Below are positions 50,301 through 61,200 of a DNA stretch of 64,000 nucleotides, one piece after another. The translations under genes and the position numbers were made by a program. The stretch's first letter is position 1. Each line of letters opens with the position of its first letter. Source of the DNA: Colias croceus (Eukaryota; Arthropoda; Insecta; Lepidoptera; Pieridae); NCBI RefSeq assembly GCF_905220415.1, contig NC_059548.1, positions 4,404,501 to 4,468,500 on the forward strand, read 5' to 3'. The notes below the pieces were generated by a model. That model did not search any database. It was not told the DNA's origin and worked only from the letters and a program-made list of their open reading frames with translations.

Positions 50301-53300
50301 AATTATTCTGATTATTCCCAAATAATATTTTTTAGTACGTAATTCCTTTTATCACTAGTCACTACATACTACATAGTATAAAACAAAGTCGCTTTCTCTG
50401 TCCCTATGTCCCTTTGTATGCTTCAATCTTTAAAACTACCCAACGGTTTTGATGCGGTTTTTTTAATAGATAGAGTGATTCAAGAGGAAGGTTTTAGTAT
50501 ATAATTTATTAGGTTGTAGACAAAGCGGGCGAAGCCGCGGGCGGTAAGCTAGTATTCTATTATCTTAGCTTGTTCATATCAGGCAAGTGTGCTACATTTT
50601 ACATGCATAAGTCTTATTAAGTACCTAATTAAGATAATCAGCTAAATACAAAATTACCTAGTATAATTTATGGCATTATAATGCCATAAATTAAATGACA
50701 TCATCTTATAATCCGAATAATCTGATTTATCAAAAATTCTAAAAAAAAAAATCACGACTAACCAGCCACCTAATATATATGTAATTTATAGAATTTATAA
50801 AACACGTGATATTCGATTTGTTGTATTCATGCCCTTGAATGTTAATTGAATATTTTACAAATGATTTAAATGTTCCGTTTCATTGCTTACCGACTGAAGC
50901 ATATTGAATAAAGGCACAATAAAGGTAACAATAAACAAATAATAGGACTAAGATGTTTTTAACGTAAAAGTGCTACCATAATTTGCTTCCGCGGTTTGTC
51001 TCGCGTGCTACCTGAATAAAAAGTTCTAAGTAGCCTATGTATAATCTAGATTCTGGACTAAAATTTAACACTTTACCAAAATGCCGTATGCATCCATTTA
51101 GAGTGTGAAGGGGATATATTTTATTCATACATTCTTACTTTCTTATAAAATTTCGCGTTAAATATGAGTAGGATTGTCCCTGTCCTATTAGATAGGATAT
51201 AATATGCACATACCCTATGATATATAAAAGAGCTAGATACGTTACCCGCTCTCTATTTTGGCAAGAAAAAACTCAGCTAAGTGCCCGAGTTTCACTTAGT
51301 CACGCACCATTCAGCGTCGAGGCTGGACGTTCTTTTTATATTTTAATCGGCAGTTGTTATTACGAAGTACATGAGTGAGACGTGTATTATGTCTCGTGCG
51401 TGAAAGTGAATGAGAGAACAACTGTATTGGTGATAATGCGTTAGTAAGTAGGTATGTATTAATACGCTGTTTTTTAGTGCATTGATGTTCGCGTATGCCG
51501 CGTCTACTAGTATAATAGGTCATTGCACATACCTATATCTATCTTATATAATACTAGTGGTCCGCCCCAGCTTTGCCCGTGGTATATATTTCGCAATAAA
51601 AGGTAGCCTATGTCCTTTCTCGGGTATCAAAATATCTCCATACCAAATTTCATGCAAATTGGTTCAGTAGTTTAGGCGTTATTGAGTAACAGACAGACAG
51701 AGTTACTTTCGCATTTATAATATTAGTATGGATATTGGTAGAACATTGGAACGAACAGAAAATATTATTTCGTCTTCAAATATGTATTAAAGAAATTGTT
51801 GAGCTTACATTGCGTGCTTTACTCTAATTCTGTTTGAAGGTGAAGGAGATTTAGTGGTATTTCCAATAAGATTTACGACTAGCTGTAGAGCGTTAATCTA
51901 CTCATTTGGTAAATTATTTCGAATTGGCTGATATCCGTTACTGTTTATGTGGGTTTTTATCTTCAAAATGTTACTCCAAGAATCATATTTTTTGGAAAAA
52001 TGCACTTTGTTTTTCGTTCACACAGTGCTACTTTACCATTAGTATAGAGCGTACCTTCTAGGGAAGTGCGTTCCATCTTAGACCACATCTCAGCTTAACA
52101 TCAGGCGAGATTGTAGTCAAGCGCTTCCCTATTAGCAATAAAAAAAAAATATATTATCAAAAGTTACAGAATTAGCTGAATCTATTACGGGGAGTGTTCT
52201 GAGGAACTTTTTGGTCTAATCCCAACCGCCCAATTTCATTATCGCACTTCCCGCCAGATAAATAAGTTCCACCCTCACCACCTCGACTGCTGGCGGAGTT
52301 CCACAGTTCGTTTTACGCGAAATTTTCTCCCGCGAACTGTAAAACTCTGGAACGCCGAACGACCTACCACCTACAGTATTCCCCAAGTCTTATAACATGG
52401 AGACCTTCAAAAAGAGCACCTATAAATACCTAAAAAACCGACTGCTAGCTAAGGATTCTCCAAGTTATCCCTAACGATTTCCCTCTCTTTTATATCCTTC
52501 CCCTTTCCTGAGGACAGCAACACATCCACTTCCCAGTGGAGTGGATGCTTATGGGCGGCGTGTATCGCTTAACACCAGGCGACGCGTCCGCTCGTTTGCT
52601 ATCCCATAACATAAAAAAAAGGTATTTCGCAAAAGGGAACTTGCCACTTCCTGACTTCAAAGCCATAGCAATGAATAAGAAATCTTTTTTTAAAGTAAAT
52701 ATATCCAAAATTTACCTTTCTCACGCACATTTTGCTGTATTATTTTTAACAAAATATTATGTAAAAGCAGATATGAGTGTAAAATTATAAGGAACCTGAC
52801 CTAGGCGTTTGACTCAGTCGTTAGTGTATGAAGGTTTGTATAAAACTGTTTATTAGCATGCGTGTCATTGACGATGCACGTGCTTTCCATTATAACAATG
52901 GCGTATATAGTATAGTCGATTGAATTTCTTACACATGAATAAAATTGCTATAAAAGTATACTTTTAAAATGATTGATTGATCCCAGATAGCTTACAGAGT
53001 CTTATAAGGCATGGACATATAAAAAGGTTTAGGTACGGTTTCTTCAGTTTCGAAAAGTCAAATTGCCTTATTATTTCAGCCCTGAAAGAACCTTTTGTTA
53101 AAACAATGTGACTGTGAGCTATATTTGTTTCAAAATTTGATGGTATCACAGCGTTGGATTAGCCTAAGCTCCGTCTAATCTGCTCGGCTAATCGTATTAT
53201 ATTCCCTGTTATTATATTTAGTGACGCAAACACAGTAAGGGATATGAATGAATGAATGAATGAATGAAAAATAGGTCATACCTGTTAAGTTTATGCTAAT

Positions 53301-56300
53301 GATGGCGTGTGTTGTTGTTGTGATATTTTATGAAAACGTGGTGCGTGTACACTTATGACCAAAATTCGAATACGATTGACAAATTTCAATATTTGAAAAC
53401 AAAAATTAACTCGCTAAATCATAATAAAAATTTATTGGTGAGCAACCAATAAATCTTTATTATGGTTTAGTTTTGCTTTTTTGTTTGGAGCCAGGGAGGC
53501 TAGAAGTTATCATAGGGTATTTTTTAGCACGATGAAACATCTAAGTCCCATGTGAATTTTGGCGCGAGCGTAGCTTCGGCGGATAACATTTTATTACAAC
53601 TAGAAATTAAAATATAAGACTATCTGTCCCTGAATCGAACCTTTAAGAACTTAGCTTGGCCTATCGTCATACCATTAATTTGTTTTAGGACGAAACGATT
53701 CTATCCGTGATGAAGTATTTGGATATGCAGTCGCTATGCCGCTGCGCTCAGGTCAACAGACACTTCCGTAGATTGGCATCAGACGCTATTCTCTACCGCA
53801 GTATAGACCTCAGGCCTTATTGGCACTGCGTCAGGTCACAGGTTTGTATTCTTAATTATACATGTCCATGTTTTATTCATGTGACAATGACTAGAGAAAA
53901 AATCTAAATATGGCAAGATTTTTTTCGTTTCCTAAAATAGGTAATTCAAAATGATCGATAGATTCAGTGTGTTATTGTGATTCATGAAAATTTATTGGTG
54001 TCACGTTTTAGTAAACCGAAGCACATTTCAATTTTCAAGTCACGTGTGTGATTTTTTACTAGTTGACGTACTTACGAGTTACGATGCTGCTTCGTTTTTG
54101 TATTTTTGCTATCTATAAGTAGGTACTTATATTATAAAGTTTGTTTGTATCGTTCGATTTGAAAGATTCTTTCATAGTTAGATATCCCATTTATCAAGGA
54201 AGGCGATAGGCTACCTATATTTCATCACGCTAAGGCGTACAAGAGCTGAGCAATGCAGCTATAGGGCACAGGTAGTATAGAATAAAAAGACAATGACTGT
54301 GGAATGTGGATATTATAAGTACAATTCGAGTCTTTCACGATACAATTTATTGTAATTGTCCGTCAATTACAATTACAATGAAACAACACTTGGCAAACGA
54401 TAATTATGTTATTGTTATAAGGTCCTGATGACGCTGGCGAAGCGATGCAAGTTCCTGCAGAAACTTGACCTCTCGTGGTGCGGAAGTCATTGCATGATAC
54501 AATCGCATTATGTTGTGAAGTAAGTGCATTGTGTTACGAGATAGATTATTTGTATGGTGGTATTGCTAAATGTGTCGGAAATGTGGACTTAAAATATAGG
54601 TTATTTAGTTGTAGTTTAGACACAAATTTCACACTATATAATTATTCAAAATTGAATTGAAATATATTCACTAACTTCGAAATTACGTTGTGATAAAATT
54701 CGTTGTTTTATTAGTAAAAAACTCTACGGGTCAACGGGTCGAGAAAGTCTGATACGTAATTTTTATCGATTGGTGTCATTAATTACTATTTATTGGTGTT
54801 TGTATGATTTGCATGATACAACCGCATTTCTTCGTCAAGTGAATGCATTGTTCTCAACGAGATATTAGATTATTCGTTGATGAAATGAAATAATTTTAAT
54901 TGCCATAGTGGGCATGTAAAAAAAAAATCAGTTTGATGCATAGTTTTATGATCGTGCGAAGTTATTAAATTTTAATTTATTATCAGTATTTATATGTTTT
55001 GGTATAAATGTTTAATTGAGAATAAATTGTATGGTGATTTTATTTGATAATACGGTAACATTGCATTATGTTTAACGATGACCCGAAATGACACATAGTT
55101 TTGTGTTCATGTAGGATTGTTCTTATCTTTTTAATTTATTCAATATTTATATGAATGTGGGAAATTTTAATGATTGTTATTATTATAAGGGCTGATTTTT
55201 CAATCGTTGGTTCAAACTTATTCATCGAATAACATATTAAACTACCATTTTAAAAGTGTATTCTAATTGTCCGTATGTGACAGTTTACAAGTGACATTTT
55301 AAAATGTTCGTGTAACTTTATTGGACGGATAAATTTTAACCAAGGATTGAAAATCTTTCAATTATGTTTATTTTAGGGTACAAATTTCATGATTATTTTA
55401 GTCTTAAACTAGCACAATTGTATGAAGAAATATGTTTACGTGTTTCTTCAATTTATTTCAGTTTCCTCAAAGACAGTGGAGCCGAATTAACACACCTGCG
55501 TATGAATTGCTGTAAATTCGTTGACAACTCTGTGCTAAGAGCCATCGTTGACACGTCGGCTAATTTGCAAGGTTCGTGGTTCTTGTATTAGAAATTCAAA
55601 TTCAAATTCAAATTCAAATTCAAATTAATTTATTTGCCAAAGAACATGGTATACATAGATGTCAGGTAACAATTGAGTTCCAGCATGTTCAGCCGTTATT
55701 AACAGCATGCAAATTATGTCACTTAATTTTAAATCAAAATTTCAATTATTACATTATCATTAGGTACATTTCAAAGTCTACAATTATTATTAACAAAGTC
55801 AAAAAAAATCACAATTCAAAATTTATATTGGAAGTAATCTGCCATTGTGTAAAAGGAACGCTCTGCGAGGAATCTTATGAGTTGACATTTCAGTTTTCTA
55901 AGTGGCAGTGATCTTAGCTCCTTAGGAAGGAATACATTTATATTTTACTATATAAAAGTATTTTCTTGCAATTGGATTGGATTTTATAATTTTCGAGGCT
56001 TATATTAATTTTTCAAACAATTGTTCAGATTTTTTTTCATTTAATATGTAAAGTTAGAATTTAACATAGATTAGACTGAGAGCACAATAATTAGTACCTA
56101 ACACAATTAAAAAGTAGAAGAAGATATTAGGATCTTAACATTTATTATTCTTAATAACCAATTATTTTTATTTGTTTATTGAAGTAATAGGATAGGTTAT
56201 TAATTACTTTGTGCATTTATATCAAATTATAAAACTGAAGAGTAAAGTGACGTCATAACTCTAATTCTTTTCTAAATAAACAGTATAAAATAAAATTGAA

Positions 56301-58222
56301 GTTTACTTATCTCTGTTACTAATAATATAAGTAATATAGACTTTGAGTCTTAGAGATATAATCACTTGGATTGGATTGCAGCCAAAAATATAATGCATCG
56401 AAACTGGCTTCACTAATTTAGGAATAATTTTGCAATTTGCCCTATTTCTGTGGATCTGATAATTTTACATACAATCGTAAATTGAGTTGTTTGACTCATA
56501 GTCAGTTGTTGACAAAAATGTTATATAGTAAGTTTCTAGCCTTAATATTACAGGTATTTTAGATATGAAAAATACATAATAAAATTCAGAATGACAAAAC
56601 TGTAATATCATAAAATTATACGCTATCGATAGAAATTGACATAAGCGTATGATGTTTTGCATAAGGATTCGGTCACCCTACCAACGACAACGACGACCAC
56701 GAACAAAATTTTCATCCAGTCGCAATTAAATAAAATTGTGCAAAACACAATTAAAAATGAAATTTAAGAATTTCCTGTCGTATTGGTGTTTGGAAAAAAA
56801 AAATTTGAGATCAATGGATAAACAAACAGGTTTTTCATAGAAACGGTGGCTCCTAGAAAAAAATGTATTTAACCTTTTTTATAGATAATTAGATTATATA
56901 CAATTTTGGTTCAGGTGATTGTATGATAAACTTACCGTCTCGGCGAAAATCGCAAAAAACCCTATTTCTTTTTATTAATTGACCTCGAATTTTTTTATTC
57001 CTGAGTACCAGAATGACGGGAGATTTTAATATTGATTTTGAACAAATTTCGGCAAGATTGGAACTTTGGTCGTGGTCGTCTGCGTCGTTGGTAGTGTGAT
57101 CGAACCATTACCAAAATGTCATGAGCTTATGTCAATAATTAGCGTTAGCAGTTTCTATTCCATGGCGTTACGTACGTTTGTCTAAGGCCGCTGAGATTAT
57201 GATTTGTCTTTATAGAAAAATCTATTTTGAATGTACATTAACGAGACAATTCTAAACATTAAATTTATTTTTAAAAAACTATCAGTTCCTTTCATTGAGT
57301 AGATTTAAGTGCTTGTTGCAGTAAATACATTATTATTGATTTATTCTGGAAAAATCCCATATTTGCGATGTGTCTGCGCAATTCATATTTGATGTATAAT
57401 TCATTTGTATTGGAACAGTTTTGTGGTATCTATCTGTATTTTTGAAATTATTATTGTGTGTATTATTCAATAATAATTTCGAAATATTGTATGAATATAA
57501 ATTATATTCACATAAATTTTTATTCCGAATATGCTTACCCCTTTTTATAAATAATATCTTACCTACATGTCCGGATAAAAATATGCCATCCGTAGATTCT
57601 TATTTCATTTATAACTTTTTACATTAGACAAAGTATTTTAAATGAAGGATAATAATAAATAATAAGGTTTGAATATCAATAACCAACAAATTGCGCAATG
57701 CTTATATCTTTATTATATGTACAACTAGCGGTCCGCCTCGTCTTTGTCCGTGGTACATGTTTACGTTTTCTCTCCATAAGAACCATCCTCGTACTTCAAG
57801 AAATGTAATAAAAAAAGAATTAACGAAATCGGTTCAGTTGTTCTCGAGTTATGCGCTTACCAACACATTTTGCGATTCATTTTTATATTATAGACTAGCT
57901 TCCGCCCGCGACTCCGTCCGCGCGGATGTCGGTCTTTGCGTGGATGGTTTATTTCTCCATTTTGAGTAACTCGGACAATGACAATATCTTATAAATATCT
58001 ATTGGACCCAAATACGGCTAGGTCTATAATAATACGCAACATGTGTTCGCGGTACCTACTACAGAACAACGTCTATGGATAACTGAAAAATTGAGATTAT
58101 TTTTTTTTTCTACGTATTTTTCCAGGATAAAAAGTATCCTATTTTACGCCCAGGATAATAAGGTATAATTATACCAAGTTTAATCGAAATCGAACCGGTA
58201 GTTTCACGTGATGTCTTCACAT

Positions 58223-58275
<53 letters not shown>

Positions 58276-61200
58276 AATTTTTTTAATCACATATTTGGGT
58301 TTGGTATCGATCCAGTAACACCCCCTGCTAGTTATTTTTTCAATATTTTCAATGTACAGAATTGACCCTTCTACAGATTTATTATATGTATAGATATACA
58401 TATTTATATCTACTAACTGATCAAATTACTTGTTCGTAACAATAACACATATTTTATATTACTTTTCAGAATTATGCCTCCGTTCGGTGCTCGCTTGTTC
58501 CGACTGGGTGTGTCTCTCTGCTTTGACCAAATTGAAAAGGCTCGACCTTTATAGGACTCATATTACAACTACCGCTGCAGTTGCTATCATCAAATCGAAC
58601 CCGGGACTGCAACATCTTAATGTTGGTAAGATTTTTTGTTTTAAGAATAGGTACAGTCATAATCAATAGAAATAATGATAATTACGTATATTTTATTATC
58701 TATTTGTGAAATTTGTGTTGAAGTCGTAAACTATGATGTGTATGTTAACAAATGTATAGCTGGCTAATGTTTTTTTTGTGCTATGATGTGTTCTGTCTGA
58801 TTGTAGATTTTCTTATTAGTATAACTGATATAACTGAACGATATTATATTGTGTTTTTATAAGAATAACAGTTCGTTATTCGTATTTTGTTTGTAAAAAT
58901 GTTTCTTATACAATGAATAATTATTGTTTTGAATGAGAAGAATTGCTGAGAAATGACATGTTTTTGCGCTATGATACATTGTGAAGATTTTGAGATTTTT
59001 TTCATAAATTACATTTAAATTACTTAGTATTATATCTTCTTTATTCAATTTATTTATAGAATTTTTATCTTATGATGTAGATCTAAATTAAATAATTTAA
59101 GTAAAGTACTTTTTGTCTAGACATACAAAAAGTGGGTCTTTTATGGAATAGATTATTATTAGGGATGCGCCGAATACCGAATACATATTCTGTATTCGGC
59201 ATATTCGGCATCTTTTTCACTATTCGTATTCGGCCGAATTATTCGGTTTAGGTGCCGAATATATTCGGTATGAGTATTTCTACTTTCTTGGCTATAGAAC
59301 TAAATAAATAACTTCATATTATGAATGATTTATGTCATACTATACACAAGTCAAAGAAATCCTATGAAGAATGTTTGAACCTAAGGTATACAGGGTGTAA
59401 TCGTTAAGTGTGCACAGGCGATTATTCCGTAACTATAACAGATATCAAAAAACCTTAAACTGATATTGAAAGTACTATACCTAATGAGTAAAATGACAAT
59501 AATATTTTTTTTTAAATAAAACGAGAAATATCCAAAAATGTTACATGAAACGCTCCCATACATTGTCCCATACAATGTTCGAGACGACATTCTCGATTTG
59601 GAATACCATTGTATTCCACATCGAGCTCTATTTACAGTCTCTAAATGAACTTTCATTAAAATTTGCGAAATAATTACAACACAAAATCAAATAACAAAGC
59701 AAAACCTTTCATATTAAATGTTTGAAATAGTCATATTTCATACTAAATGTATGGGAGCGTTTCATGTAACATTTTTGGATATTTCTCGTTTTATTTTAAA
59801 AAGTTATTATTGTCATTTTACTCATTAGGTATAGTACTTTCAATATGAGTTAAAAGTTTTTTGATATCTGTAATAGTTACCTATAGAATAATCGCCTGTG
59901 CACACTTAACGATTACACCCTGTATAAAATAAAACGATCATTACATTTCAAACCAACGTTTATTTTGTAAATTTACATCAACATAATTTAATCATGTTTA
60001 TTATTAGAACTTAGTATTTAATATTTATAATACTTTAAATCCTGAAGTCTGAAGACAATGCTTTTAGTCCCAATAGAAAATGACATTACGTCCGCTCATA
60101 TTGCAAACACTAACTTAAAGTAAAAATATAAAATTTTTAAACAATTTAAAAATTTTAATATTTTGTGCGAAGTTTCAACACAACTGAGACGGCACGGAGT
60201 GCGCGGGCGATAATCGCGGGTGGCGGGCGGTGAAGTAATGCTCGCTCGCCACCGAGCCGCCAGCTACTTGCGACCCGTTAGAACCGGTTTACGCATCAAA
60301 ACACGTCAAAACATTGAACCGAATAATTCGGCCGAATATTCGGTTCGGTAAGGTTCTAACCGAATAGTATTCGGTATTCGGTTATTCGGTGAAACCACTA
60401 TTCGGCGCATCTCTAATTATTATAATAATATTATTATCTAAATGTTTTCTTTTTATATTATGAATAATTAATGAGCTGCTAATACTTAAAACAATGACGT
60501 AATTTTTCCTTCCCACCACCGATTTTATCACATTTTCGTACAAAAAAAAATAGAATTGGGGCATTTTTCTAAGTGCACATTTTATGTCATTTTTATTTTT
60601 ATTTTTATCAGGATCATGCAAAATGATATCCGGTATGGACGAAGTGGCTATAGCGCTGGGCACGAACTGTCCAGACCTAATGTCCGTGGACTTCTGGAAG
60701 TCGTATTCGTTGACTGCGGTGGGCATACGAGCGTTGGGCAACTGTAGGAAATTGCAGGAGTTGGATGTTGGATGGTGGTATGTAGATGGATTTTTTTTTA
60801 GGGTGATAAATAGCTCACAACGCGTCGTGGCCACAGTAAGAGCCAGGGTACATAGCGCATTGCGTCGACGCAACGAAAATATTTTAACTCATAGACGGCC
60901 ACGATGCGATATAACAGCTACTGCAACGGAGTTAAATTATTGTTCCGTCATCGAAGCGGTGACGCACAGTTGCGGCAAGCATTTAGTAATGCAAGTAAAT
61001 TTTTTCAATGGTACTCATTTTACTCCGCATAAACTAAATGCAAAAATACATAAAAATCTGTGAGCTTACGTGTATCTTCGCTATTAACGCACAAGCACGT
61101 TGTGGCATCGCAATCTGCAAGTCCCGCGCGTTTCGTCTCAGCGGCTGCAGTTCAGTCGTGTGTACGTTGCGTTGACGCAACGCAACGTGTGTGTATGAAT

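Larger units (their letters stand above)
48773..53688 (+). other. FBXL4 intron 5, 4.9 kb
   Basis: Outside the repeats listed separately (49,881, 50,361, 51,551, 52,045, 52,231 and 53,414) the intron is AT-rich and holds no recognised gene. A faint, diverged RTE-like tail may lie at about 50,982-51,120, and an (AATG)n run lies at 53,243-53,269. Confidence 0.5.

Noticed and set aside
57691..57969. 92-codon open frame containing FSLHKNHPRTSRN
   Set aside because: The same peptide appears in the family B tail at 4,532-4,804. It is the translation of a repeat, not a gene.
60382..61063. Open frames of about 160 codons on both strands around FBXL4 exon 10
   Set aside because: The plus frame is exon 10 in the wrong phase running into the intron, and the minus frame is its shadow plus transposon sequence.
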